Of a stretch of 64,000 nt of DNA, positions 31,975-41,854 are shown one piece after another. Made by a program: the position numbers and the translations under genes. The notes under the pieces are model-generated. The model worked only from the letters and a program-made list of their open reading frames with translations, had not been told where the DNA came from and searched no databases. Origin of the DNA: Undaria pinnatifida (Eukaryota; Sar; Phaeophyceae; Laminariales; Alariaceae). The stretch lies in the NCBI GenBank assembly GCA_012845835.1, contig JABAKD010000015.1, positions 9,673,967 to 9,737,966 on the forward strand, given 5' to 3'. Positions within the stretch are counted from its first letter, which is position 1. Every line of letters starts with the position of its first letter.

Positions 31975-32570
31975 GTTGGGGTTAGGGTTGGGGCTAGGGT
32001 TGGGGTTAGGGTTACGGTTACGGTTACGGTTGGGGTTACGGTTACGGTTAGGGTTAGGGTTGGGGTTAGGGTTAGGGTTGGGGTTAGGGTTGGGGTTAGG
32101 GTTAGGGTTAGGGTTAGGGTTGGGGTTACGGTTACGGTTACGGTTACGGTTGGGGTTAGGGTTTGGGCTAGGGTTACGGTTGGGGTTAGGATTAGGGTTG
32201 AGGTTAGGGTTAGGGTTAGGGTTGGGGTTAGGGTTGAGGTTACGGTTACGGTTACGGTTACGGTTACGGTTGGGGTTAGGGTTTGGGTTAGGGTTACGGT
32301 TGGTGTTAGGATTAGGGTTGAGGTTAGGGTTAGGGTTAGGGTTGGGGTTAGGGTTGGGGTTACGGTTACGGTTACGGTTACGGTTGGGGTTAGGATTTGG
32401 GTTAGGGTTACGGTTGGGGTTAGGATTAGGGTTGAGGTTAGGGTTAGGGTTAGGGTTAGGGTTGGGGTTACGGTTACGGTTACGGTTACGGTTACGGTTA
32501 CGGTTGAGATTAGGGTTTGGGTTAGGGTTACGGTTGGGGTTAAAGTTAGAGGTGGGGTTAGGGTGGGTCG
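31975..32570 (+). repeat. Telomere-like degenerate hexamer tract
   Basis: About 600 bases of TTAGGG, TTGGGG and TTACGG hexamers, with rare TTTGGG and TTGAGG. Blocks such as several TTACGG in a row recur at intervals of roughly 100-120 bases, so the array has a higher-order pattern. Long open frames on both strands in this interval (Val-Arg/Leu-Gly and Asn-Pro/Asn-Arg repeats) are by-products. Confidence 0.9.
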
Positions 32571-33400
32571 ACGCCCCCTCGCGATTTGACAAAAAAAAAG
32601 CACAAAAACACAAAAAAAAAAACAGCTTACGAACCTCTAAAAAGTGAAATATATTTGGTACTTTATCTGGTACGGTTTGTGGGACAAAGCCGGTAAAGGC
32701 GCCTCTAATAGTAGTATAAAATGGTACCAGGTATTTATTTACGTGATTGCTTGCAGTATTATTATTTGCTGTGCTCAATGTACAGTAATAGTAGCTGTAG
32801 TAGTATTGAAGTATTAATAGTGGTATGAGTTTCAACCTCTATTATTACGAGGGACCCTAGTAAATAGGACCTACGGTGGACACAAAAACCTATATATTCA
32901 TCTATTTTTACTAACAATATTATATCCTATTTACTATCGTCCTCCGTAATAGTAGCAAATAATAAGTTGGGTGGAAGGGGACGAAGGGGTGGGGGGGGGG
33001 GGGGGTTTCCCTCTCAAGAGAAGTTGGGTAGGCAAATATCGGAACTCTCTTCGAGATCAGTACTGCATGCAGTCTGGTGTACACAAATACCAGCGTAAAA
33101 GGCATTTTTGTGGCAAGTTCGTATATTGTATGAATATTATTGACGTGTTACAGGTTCCGATCTTTTCAACCAACCGCCTCACATTTAATTGTGGCATCAC
33201 AACCTTCCCTGCCATATGTTATGGTGCTCGCAGGATGAGTCTGAGCATGTTGTTGTTACTGGTCAGTTCTCGCAGCAGAAAATGTTGTGCCTGCGAACAC
33301 TCCCTTGACTACGATGCCTGGTTAGTGTGTATTCAGGGCTGCAATCAATCACCCACTACTACTACGTGAATACTACTGGTTGTTACAACGAATATACTGG
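32571..33400. other. Intergenic, nothing recognised
   Basis: AT-rich sequence with one poly-G run (32991-33006). No coding or element homology was seen. Confidence 0.4.
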
Positions 33401-33403
33401 GGT

Positions 33404-33709
33404 TTTTTTGCTCTCACACTTTTTTTACTTTCCAGCTTCTTCTGGGCAAGCCGTGGTCACAAGTGTCGTCCCTTCTCCCCCCCGGTTCTTGCCTTCAATC
33501 TTTATCGCGCAATCGGGTTCAGCAATCCCACTGCTCGTCGATTTTTCATCGAGTGTTGCTAACTCACGCTCTCGCGCTTTCCGCAAGTCAATTTGTGCAC
33601 AAGAAAAAGTCACAACGAATTTATACGAGTATGCACTCGGCGGAGCTCGAACTCACGAAACTGACTAATACCAGGCTCGAGGATAACCTGATACGCCACC
33701 GGGGCGACC
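33404..33709 (-). mobile_element. tRNA-derived SINE (antisense)
   Basis: Same family as 7127-7443, ending GCCACCGGGGCGACC. The B-box region reads GGAGCTCGAACTCACG. It is followed directly by a composite G/C-rich repeat at 33715-34131. Confidence 0.8.
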
Positions 33710-33714
33710 GGCCA

Positions 33715-34131
33715 TCATACTTACTGCCTCGACACACACGTCAGTTACAATCGTTTCAGAGCCGTCCATGCCGCTGCTGCAATTCCCACCCACCCCCCTC
33801 CCCAACGACCCCTCCTTCACCCACCACCCGCACCATCGCCTAGACCTAGCACCACGCGTATAGCCAACCCCTACATATCTGCGACCTAAAGCCCTCCCCC
33901 CCGCCCCCGGCCCCCCCCGCCACATTCCTCCCCCTCCCCCACAAGAAATATTTATAGTTTCCACGCACAAATAGACCTGCCCCACCCGTCCCCTTCCCCC
34001 CCTTCCCCCCCTTCCCCCCCTCCCGCCCCCCTTTTGATCAAAATCAGCCCCCCACGTCCTTAAAAACTCCGCCCTCTCCTCACCGGATATTCGACTTACA
34101 GGATTCACTTGATAAACTGATGCATTTCCTT
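33715..34131 (+). repeat. Composite C-rich repeat leading into a MITE-like copy
   Basis: It contains CACCATCGCCTAGACCTAGC and ACCACGCGTATAGC, C runs, TTTTGATCAAAATCAG, CTCCGCCCTCTCCTCACCGG and TTGATAAACTGATGCATTTC. The same order of blocks occurs at 47130-47527 and, in reverse, in the 12.2-13.8 kb region. Confidence 0.6.
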
Positions 34132-34360
34132 CCACAGCTGTCAGATTTTGTCCCCCTCAGAAACGGGTTTTATAGTTTCCGCGCACAGACTGCCTAACAT
34201 CACCCAGTTGACCCTGATAGCTACACTGTAGTTGCACGGGGAGTCGCCGACCTATATCCTTAATGAGGACACACAACCCGTAATACGCGCGATCGGAGTA
34301 TCACACACAGCTTGCAAAGATGAGTTTCGACGAAATCTTCGATCTCACAGCTGGAGTGTA
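34132..34360 (+). mobile_element. AGCTGT-ended MITE-like repeat (long form)
   Basis: CCACAGCTGTCAGATTTTGT to CTCACAGCTGGAGTGTA, one of the best preserved copies in the window. Confidence 0.78.
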
Positions 34361-34529
34361 TTTTAATTTTTATAATATAATAATACCTGGTAACACGCAA
34401 GGTACAACACACCCCGAGATGCCTTTCAGAGCCGATTTTCTTCAAAACTCCACACGAAGGGAGGCACGCGTGACGAAGATCTGGTGGCTTTGGAAAGATG
34501 GCGGGTCACGACAACAACAGGAGCGACCG

Positions 34530-34791
34530 ATTCTACGATAATAGCCCCCCGAAAAAACAGCGATTTTCTTTAAAGAACGTTTCATGGCTGCTCGATCGAC
34601 ACGACGAGGAAGGATATAATTGAAAGCAACGTATATCCATATATTTTCTTGTCTGTGTGCAAAGGCCTATCGATCGATGACGTCGGGGTGTCGAGGGACA
34701 CCGTATTTCAGGAGAGATACGACCGAGGGAGCTGTTTTTTTTTAAACCGACGATTTCGTTCAAGGAAAGTTGGGGGGGGGGCTACCGTACG
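34530..34791. mobile_element. Second copy of the CTACGATAGCCCCC MITE
   Basis: The left end ATTCTACGATAATAGCCCCC, with CGATTTTCTTTAAAGAACG and CATGGCTGCTCGATCG, matches the arrangement in 15446-15690. The right end GGGGGGGCTACCGTACG is its inverted partner, diverged. Confidence 0.55.
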
Positions 34792-34919
34792 TAAAACGAC
34801 TCGCGAGCATAGTTCAGGACGCGTGATTCCGGGTGGTGCCATTAAACGGAACTATCCTGACCCAGGCGGGATTCTTGTTTATAGGAAAGGGTGCGCTCTA
34901 CACCTTATTTTATTTTTCT

Positions 34920-35400
34920 TTCTGGACCCAGGCTACGGTATCATAAGGGTCCCCCTTTAGGGTTCATTTTTTTTCATTGGCTCGGGGTCACTCGCGCGAG
35001 TAAGACCCCTTTGTTCCTCTGCGGCGTTCGGCTTTCTTTGATCATGATATAACTTTTAGACGAAATCAATCCGCGCACAATGGAATAATGGTTACCTGGT
35101 ATCTTCGAACGCTGCCCTCCCCCCCCCAAAGAAAAAAAAAAAAAAAAAAAATCGCCTTAACCCCTTTACAACTGGAAACCCGTTTTTGAGGACAAAATTA
35201 CTTGGATTTAGTATAGGGAGGGGTTCGGGGGCTCTAAAGGGGTTAAAAACATTCTTGCCCACGTGAGGTACTGAGTCATTCGTGCGAGTGGCTCAATTCC
35301 GGTACTGAAAAACAAGTGCCTAAAAAGGGGTCCAACATAAGGTTACGGTAGGGGGGTCCCTTTTTTAGGCACTTGTTTTTCAGTCCCAACAGGCATGCTC
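34920..35400. mobile_element. CTCGCGCGAGT element remnants with strong hairpin
   Basis: It shares GGCTACGGTA, CACTCGCGCGAGT and GGGGGGTCCC landmarks with the MITE at 38637-38889. It contains inverted arms of about 27 bases, starting ACTGAAAAACAAGTGCC (35304-35330) and ending GGCACTTGTTTTTCAGT (35358-35384), with a 27-base spacer. The tiny TTAACCCCTTTA element lies inside it (35155-35247). Confidence 0.55.
35155..35247. mobile_element. Tiny inverted-repeat element, about 90 bases
   Basis: The ends TTAACCCCTTTA and TAAAGGGGTTAA are 12-base inverted repeats around CAACTGGAAACCCG...GGGGGCTC. Relatives are at 17815-17930 and 21637-21730. Confidence 0.6.
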
Positions 35401-35639
35401 TGGAAACTCCTATCGATAGGTATCTGTTTTCAACGATAGGTTTTGATGATTAGATGTGTCAATACGATATTTATTGTTGGCCGAACAATAAATCAATGAG
35501 AGTGTCAATCGACGCCTGTTATTGCTGGTCACAATGAATGGGCTTTAAAAAGTGCCTGTCGACACCTACTATCACAAGCAATAGCAATAATAGGCGCCTC
35601 CTATTGGAATAGGACCCCATCGATTGTCTAGTGACATGA

Positions 35640-35690
35640 TCTGGAACCTATTGCCCAGGGTGTGTAGTTACACCCTGGACAATAGACAAT
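35640..35690. repeat. Hairpin in short inverted repeat
   Basis: CTATTGCCCAGGGTGT and ACACCCTGGACAATAG flank a loop of about 5 bases within a region (35400-35760) of shorter CAATAG/CTATTG inverted repeats. No gene. Confidence 0.6.
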
Positions 35691-35786
35691 GACACTTGCA
35701 ATAGAAATGTAATATATTTGGTGCAATGGACGGATCTATTGTGTCGTCGGTAAAATAAAGCTAACTTTTCTTTTTCTTTCTTTTTT

Positions 35787-36150
35787 ATGGACGTTTTTAC
35801 TCTCCTACCTGTGCAACGAATGTTGGTTGGTTTGTGCTTGCGGCTGCCGTCGTCACAGGCACGCGTCTTCCCTTCTCCCTCCCCCGAAACGTACGTACCT
35901 TTTCGTTTTTGTCGCGCATATTATAGCGTTCGGCATTCAATTCGAATTTCCCCTTTTTTTCCAGCTTTCTGTTGTGCTCAGCGCATCGATTTTCGCCAAG
36001 TTTTTTGTACCTCACGCGGCTATTTCGCCTTCCGCTTGCCGCCACTTTTTACCCCCAAAAAATATCTACGAGCAATATTGTTTTGCGCTCGGGGGGGCTC
36101 GAATCCACGAACCTTGACGTTGCGCGAGGCACCCACGCCAACTCTAGTAT
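35787..36150 (-). mobile_element. Second tRNA-derived SINE family (antisense)
   Basis: On the - strand it starts near CTAGAGTTGGCGTGGGTGCC (A-box-like), with GGATTCGAGCCCCCC as B box, and ends in an A-rich tail (poly-T with C on +, 35762-35790). The body differs from the 7127-7443 family. It is immediately adjacent to, and in the same orientation as, the SINE at 36185-36505. Confidence 0.65.
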
Positions 36151-36184
36151 AAAGACTCCCGGATTTCGTATAGTCCACTGTATT

Positions 36185-36505
36185 TTTTTTTTTCCCCTTC
36201 ACACACATCTACTTTCCAGCTTTTGCATTCTGGACAAGCCGTGGTCACAGGTGCCGTCCCTTCCCCCCCCTCCGGTTCTTGCCCTTTCATTTTTTATCGC
36301 GCATAGGGTTCAGCAATCCCACTGCTGCTCGTCGATTTTTCATCGAGTGTTGCTAACTCACGCTCTCGCGCTTTCCACAAGTCAATTTGCACGCAAGAAG
36401 AAGTCCCCACGAATTTACACGAGTACATGCAGTCGGGGGGATTCGAACTCACGAAACTGACCTATACAAGGCTCGAGGATAACCTGATACGCCACCGGGG
36501 CGACC
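36185..36505 (-). mobile_element. tRNA-derived SINE (antisense)
   Basis: Same family as 7127-7443: B-box region GGATTCGAACTCACG, tRNA-like start as GCCACCGGGGCGACC on the + strand, and a T run (36181-36192) for the tail. Confidence 0.8.
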
Positions 36506-36984
36506 TGCAGTGTATATATAGGGCTAGGGTTAGGTATATATCAGCCTGGCTTTCATGTTGCCCTGCTTCTTAATAGTTCCAAGGCGTCCCGTATTGTATG
36601 TACATATGACAATCATACCACGGTACACAAAGAAAAAAGCCAACACAACAGCGTACACCATGATAAGTACAATTCGCAGTTTTGTTGACAGTAGCTCGCC
36701 TTACTGTGTATAGCGCCTTTTCCGTCTCATCCCTCCCCGCTACACCGGCGGTGCACGCGGCAATTTTTTTTTTTGGGGGTGGTTTGCCTTCTTGTAATAG
36801 TGTCTGCGTTTCCTTCATGCACTTTTCTTTGCGTTTTCCTGGCTTCACAGCCAGGGCGTTTAGAGGTATGTGGGAGTGTTTTTTTTCAGGAGCCGCATCT
36901 TCAACTCATGGCCTACTAGTTCGTGGAATCGCGATTTCCCAGAATATTTCAAATTTCTGCTTATTATGCGGTTCACCAGGATTA

Positions 36985-37250
36985 TGGTACGGCACTGAAA
37001 GGCCGGTAATTACCTCAAGGTAATTGGCAGTTTTTTGTATTTGATAGGATGGCGTTTTGCATTCGGGGTAAAAATAAAATGAGACGGACAGAGCCCGCCA
37101 GCGAAGATATTTATTTTCCGACTCTCTGGTGGAACTAATAGAAAAGCTGCTTCTTCACTACGTTTTCACTGGCTAAAAAAGTGAGTAGTCACCAAGGACT
37201 AGCTTAATAGGCAGACCTGCCAGGAGGTTCTCTTCATGACCGCCTTTGCA
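36985..37250 (+). mobile_element. Diverged solo LTR-like copy
   Basis: It resembles the LTR at 40136-40407 in order: CTGAAAGGCCGGTAATTACC, GGATGGCGTTTT, CTCTGGTGGAA, AAAAAGTGAGTAGTC and AGGCAGACCTGCCAGG. The ends are not resolved. Confidence 0.5.
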
Positions 37251-37439
37251 CGTCACAGTAGTACTCACATTTTACGGAAATGAAAAACCACATTAATAAC
37301 ATTAACGTCAAAACAACATCATCACCACGTACATTTTGCTCCCATCCACCTCGTAATTTATATTTCACATATTGGGCATCTGCTCTTAGCATGCAGGTAG
37401 AGTGTGTTGCTCCCATCCACCTCTGTTTCCGCCTCCGCC

Positions 37440-37645
37440 CCCACCTAACAACCCCTCCACCCCCCCCCCAACCCCCCCCCCCAACCTCTCCCCCAACCTC
37501 CCCCACCCATCCCCCCCCAACCCTCCCCCCAACCCCCCCCCCCCCCAACCCCCCCCCCCACCCGCCCCCCCCACCCCACCCCCCCCAACCCCCGCCCCCA
37601 ACCCCCCCCCCCAACCCCCCCCCCCACCCCCCCCTCCTCCCCCAA
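37440..37645. repeat. Poly-C/A low-complexity tract
   Basis: About 200 bases of C runs broken by single A or T residues. Pro-rich and Gly-rich open frames in all directions are by-products. Confidence 0.9.
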
Positions 37646-38636
37646 ACGAGTACGCGCCTACGAGGTGGAGAGAAGGAGTAGTAGTAAACTTGTTCAAGAA
37701 AGGAGATAAGGCTGACCCGGGGGAACTACCGAGAGATTGCGCTATTTAGCACCGTAGGCAAAACATTCTGTATTATTTTGAACGATAGAAGGGGAACAAT
37801 GTTTGGAGAAGGACAAACAAAATGACCGAAGGGCACGCAGGGTTTAGGCCAAACCGCAGTTGCGTAGACCATGTGCGTACACATTAGGTAAGATAATTCA
37901 AGGTAGGAAAGACGCCGCGGGCTAACGACGTACTATTAACACTCCGTTGTCTCTTCCTAGACGTACAGAAGGCCTATGGCACAGTATGGAGGAATGGGTT
38001 GTGGAAAAAGATGTGGGCAATTGGGATCAGAGGAAAGATGTGGAGAATGATGAAAAATATATGACGGAATGTGCGAGAAGTGCTGTGATGATTGGACGGG
38101 GAAACATCCAAACATTATGTTGATATTTTAGAAGGAGGTGCAGAGGGATGTACACTATCACTCAATCTACTCAAGGTACATATATGAATGGCACGACAGC
38201 AGCTGTCAAAGCAGCCAACCGAGGAGTCACGTTGGATGGGGGAAGATGCGATAACGGGGTTGATGTTTGCGGATGATTTCGTGGGGTTATCAGAAGCACC
38301 CGAAGGATTACAGCCCGAAGGATTACAGCCCGAAGGATTACAGAAACAGATAGAGAAAAGCACTAGAGTACACGAGGGAATGGAGAGTGACACGGTGAAC
38401 GAACGTGAAAAACAGCGCAGTACGTCGTAGGTGTATGCAACGAAGGTAATAATAATGTGAATCCGACGGTAACTTTCGAACGGAAGTGGGGAGAAGATGA
38501 ACTACCGATCGTAGAGATCAGTATGTGTACCTTGGCGTAGAGATCTCGAACGAGTGCTGTTAGGATTCACACATAGCGACAGCAATACTAGGAAAGGGTA
38601 AATAACAAGTAGGCAAGGTGGATGCGATGACCAAGG

Positions 38637-38889
38637 CTACAGTAGGGGGGGTACCCCTGTTTTCACTGGTGTGTTTGAACCACTCGCACGAGTGACTCTG
38701 TATCTCACGGCTGAAAATGGTTTAGGCAGCTGTTTTGGAGAAGCATAGAATACCTTTGCATTGGGGATTGATTTCGTCAATTTAAATCATGAAGAAAACG
38801 TAAGATCGCAAAAGAACAAAGGGGTTACTCGCGCGAGTGACCACCAGCCACTGAAACTCAAGGCTGAAAAAAGGACCCCCCTACCGTAG
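38637..38889. mobile_element. MITE inserted in the LINE
   Basis: The left end GGCTACAGTAGGGGGG and right end (reverse complement GGCTACGGTAGGGGGG) are inverted repeats. Inside are ACTCGCACGAGTGACTC and ACTCGCGCGAGTGACCA, each nearly palindromic. It interrupts the decayed reverse transcriptase between the YLGVEISN block and the C-terminal region. Confidence 0.7.
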
Positions 38890-40135
38890 CCTGGGTCCGA
38901 TACTAACAGACCCGCACCTTGGCACTAGGATTAAAATATATGTAATATGATTTCGATGTGATTGTACCGAAGTTAGAGTATGCAGGAGAAGTATGGGAAG
39001 GGAACGCGAAGTTCGCAAAACAACTGGAAACAGTGCAGATGACAGCAGCTTAAAATATACTAGGATGCCCAAGTACAACGAGTAATACAGTATTAAGAGC
39101 AGGACCACAGTAGGAATGTACCCACTTATTACAAATAGAGACGTGAGAAAGTTGAAGTGGCAATATAAAGTAAGGAAGATGCCAGAAAAGAGGTTGCCAG
39201 CCATAGCTGATAGGGCCGTATGGGAGAGAATAAACAAAAGGGCGAGCTGGAATAAGATGGGATAACGTAGTGCGAGAAAATATTGAAGGATTGAGGGGGA
39301 GGCCAAGAAGAGGTACTGTCTATAGAGAAGTTTGGCGGGTACAAGACATATAAGTAAAAGAAAGAAAGAATGGAAGAAAGGGAAAGGCTAACGGTAAAAA
39401 ATAAGGTGGAAGAAGAGATGCACTTAGATATGTACCGGGGTTTGAGGGAAGACATTGAGATGAAGACATATCTGCACGGCCCAATGGACTACGCGAAAAA
39501 GCCTGACTACGATTTCGTGTAGGGGACCTGAACCTATACCAGAAACAATAAAAGGATAGTCTATACTAGTAAACGGGAGGAGGAGGACGTGGCTACAAAT
39601 ATGTGCCCGTGTGGCACAATAATAGAGAGTAGGACTCACATACTAAAAGGATGTTAAATATACAAAAGGAGGAACGGGATGTGATAGTCTAGAGAAGGAG
39701 ACGAGGAAGTTATCCGCATGTGACATGGAAGAGTTTGGTAGACTAGAGAGTAGCGAGAGAACAATCACTATCCTAGGCAGACAGACAGATGGTGGCCGCG
39801 GACGGCGAAACAGGACGGGGAGAGGATGAGCGAACAGTTTCTATGTAATGTATGGAACGTGTGTAATGAGCGCCCAAATGTTGGAGGCTAGATGAGCTCT
39901 TGTATCAGTTCCACACACGCCACGGACGACCTGAGCGCGTGCAATTCCTTGAAGAAAAGGCATCATCCCCTTTTTCCTATACGCACATGCCTTCGAAGGC
40001 ATGTGCAACCCTTTTATATCCAGCCGCGTATCTTAATCTTACGCCTTCTTAGGCTTCTAGGGCAGTACCATCATAACAATGAGGAGTTGGACCGGTGCTC
40101 CGTCTCGAAGAGGATGCGTGTGGTCAGTGGTCAAA

Positions 40136-40407
40136 TGTTAAGATACGGCCTCGAAAGGCCTGTAATTATCCGAATTTGAGATCATTCGGATGGGTTTCGT
40201 ATGATAAGGTTGGCGTTTTATATGCGGCAAAAGTTAGGAATTAGATCGGAGGCACGTGCCTCCGATCTCGAAAGCTATCCGGGGCTCTGGTGGCATCGAA
40301 TAAAGGTACGTATCTACGAAGGAAAATAAAGTGAGTACTCTCCGAGGACCTGCTCAATTGGCAGACCTGCAGGGGGCACTCTGTGTCCCCACCTATAACT
40401 TCACATG
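40136..40407 (+). mobile_element. Solo LTR, 272 bases, inside LINE tail
   Basis: It starts TGTTAAGATACGG and ends CTATAACTTCACA (TG...CA). Two bases after its end comes TGGCGTCGTCGGCAGGAC, the same putative primer-binding site as in the TRIMs at 41.9 and 46.1 kb. The interrupted LINE tail resumes as GGCAAGCAACAAGTGAG. An inverted, diverged copy is at 41142-41413. Confidence 0.65.
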
Positions 40408-40489
40408 TGGCGTCGTCGGCAGGACTAAGTAAGGCAAGCAACAAGTGAGCACACTTCCCCCCCCCGCACTCCCCTCTCCGGTTACACGT

Positions 40490-40957
40490 CTACATACAGG
40501 ATATACATAACAAACTGGTGCATTCCACAGCCGTCATATTTGTCCCTCTCAAAAACGGCTTTGATAGTTTCCATGCACAGATTGATTAAAATAACATCAT
40601 CCTGTGTTGACCCTGGCACAGCTAGTTCTAAAGGGACGACCTATATATGTCCTTCGAACACTCCGCCGTCTCCTCATTGGTTGTACAAATTACAGCATAT
40701 ACTTGATAAACTGATGCATTTTGCCTTCCACAGCTGTCAGATTTTGTTCCCCTCAAAAACAGGTTTTATAATTTCCGCGCACAGACTAACATCACCCTGT
40801 TGACCCTGATAGCTACACTGCAGTTGTAAGGGGAGTCGCCGACCTATATCCCTAATGAGGACACACAACCCGTAATACGCGCAATCGGAGTATCACACAC
40901 AGCTTGCAAAAAAAAATGAGTTTCGACGAAATCTTCGATCTCACAGCTGGATGGAGT
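40490..40957 (+). mobile_element. AGCTGT-ended repeat, one partial and one complete copy
   Basis: A partial copy (40490-40645: CCACAGCCGTCATATTTGTC, TGTTGACCCTGG) is followed by a complete one (40728-40957) ending in TCACAGCTGGATGGAGTG. Confidence 0.7.
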
Positions 40958-41010
40958 GAGTGTGCGCATTGCTACTTCTTTGTACTACGAGTGTTAGGGA
41001 ATTGGTGGAG

Positions 41011-41140
41011 AATTAGTCCGCTTGACCACTTGCAAAAGGTTAGCCAATAGCTCACCCAAACTAAGCGTAATAATATAACTTAAAACACTCTCCCCCCCTG
41101 AAACGGCGGGATAGCAGGTCGGCCGGATAAACGGGCGGGC
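41011..41140 (-). mobile_element. TRIM fragment (LTR and PPT side, antisense)
   Basis: It contains GAATTAGTCCGCTTGACCAC, TTGCAAAAGGTTAGCC and CCCCCCTGAAACGGCGGGAT, the reverse of the TRIM LTR and polypurine region at 42.1 kb. Truncated by the adjoining solo LTR copy. Confidence 0.65.
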
Positions 41141-41141
41141 G

Positions 41142-41413
41142 TGTGTATGGGTATTTGGCGGGAGCACAGAGTGTCCCCTGCAGGTCTGCCAATTGAGCAG
41201 GTCTTCGGAGAGTGCTCACTTTCTAGCATTTGGGAGAGACGTCGCTGTATTGGATTCCACCAGAGCCCCAGATGACTTCTGAGAACGCAGACACGCGCCT
41301 CCGTTCTATTTCCTGACTACCCCGAAAAGAAAACACCAACCTTATAATACTAAACCCAGTCAAATGATCTCAAATTCGGATAATTACAGGCCTTTCGAGG
41401 CCGTATCTTAACA
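41142..41413 (-). mobile_element. Inverted copy of the 272-base solo LTR
   Basis: The reverse complement begins TGTTAAGATACGGCCTCGAA and contains TGTAATTATCCGAATTTG and CTCTGGTGGAAT, as in 40136-40407. Confidence 0.6.
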
Positions 41414-41854
41414 CTAGCCCACCCTGACGAGTCGTATATGCAGAAATATATATATGAGAGATTCGGGGAAACTCCGGTTATACGAACAAGACCATGAGTC
41501 GAAGATGCGGCTCCTCAAAACCCACTCCCACACCTCTAACGGCCTGGCTATGGAGCCAGTAACACGCGAAGAAAAACAGTTGAAGCAAACGCAGACCGTA
41601 CACCAAGGAAAAAGCCACCCATCAAGAACCTGCCGCGTACCGCCGGTGTGGCGGGGGGGGGGGGGGGGGGGGTAGAAAAGGCTCTAGAACCTGCCGCATA
41701 CCCCCGGTGTGGCGGGGGGTGGGGGGCAGAAAAAGTTCTAAGGCAAACCAACCACAATGGCGAGGCGAGCCCTCGTCGATATGGAGGGGAACACCGGCGC
41801 TGATACAAGGAAGAAGTCATACCAAAAACTTCCCGCGGGCCATCGGCATGGCGG

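Larger units (their letters stand above)
37660..40465 (+). pseudogene. Decayed LINE with reverse-transcriptase remnants
   Basis: Broken frames give VVNLFKKGDKADPGELPRD then STVGK, EGHAGFRPNRSCVDHVRTL, LDVQKAYGTVW, GCTLS, MFADDFVGLS (the Y/F-x-DD catalytic motif at about 38262), DQYVYLGVEISN, LHGPMDYAK and NMCPCGTIIESRTHILKGC, a Cys/His motif typical of LINE C-termini. Many stops and frameshifts make it inactive. A 15-base unit encoding PEGLQ is repeated three times just after FADD (38302-38344). A MITE (38637-38889) and a solo LTR (40136-40407) are inserted in it. The 3' region (39866-40465) matches the short poly-C-ended tails found elsewhere in the window. Confidence 0.85.

Noticed and set aside
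31842-32835. Long open frames (up to 289 codons) on both strands
   Set aside because: They translate the telomere-like hexamer tract into Asn-Pro/Asn-Arg, Thr-Leu-Thr or Val-Arg/Leu-Gly repeats. Length comes from the repeat avoiding stops, not from a gene.
37234-37749. Pro-rich and Gly-rich open frames
   Set aside because: They are translations of the poly-C/A tract. Only the last codons (VVNLFKKGDKADPGELPRD) belong to real, decayed coding sequence of the LINE.
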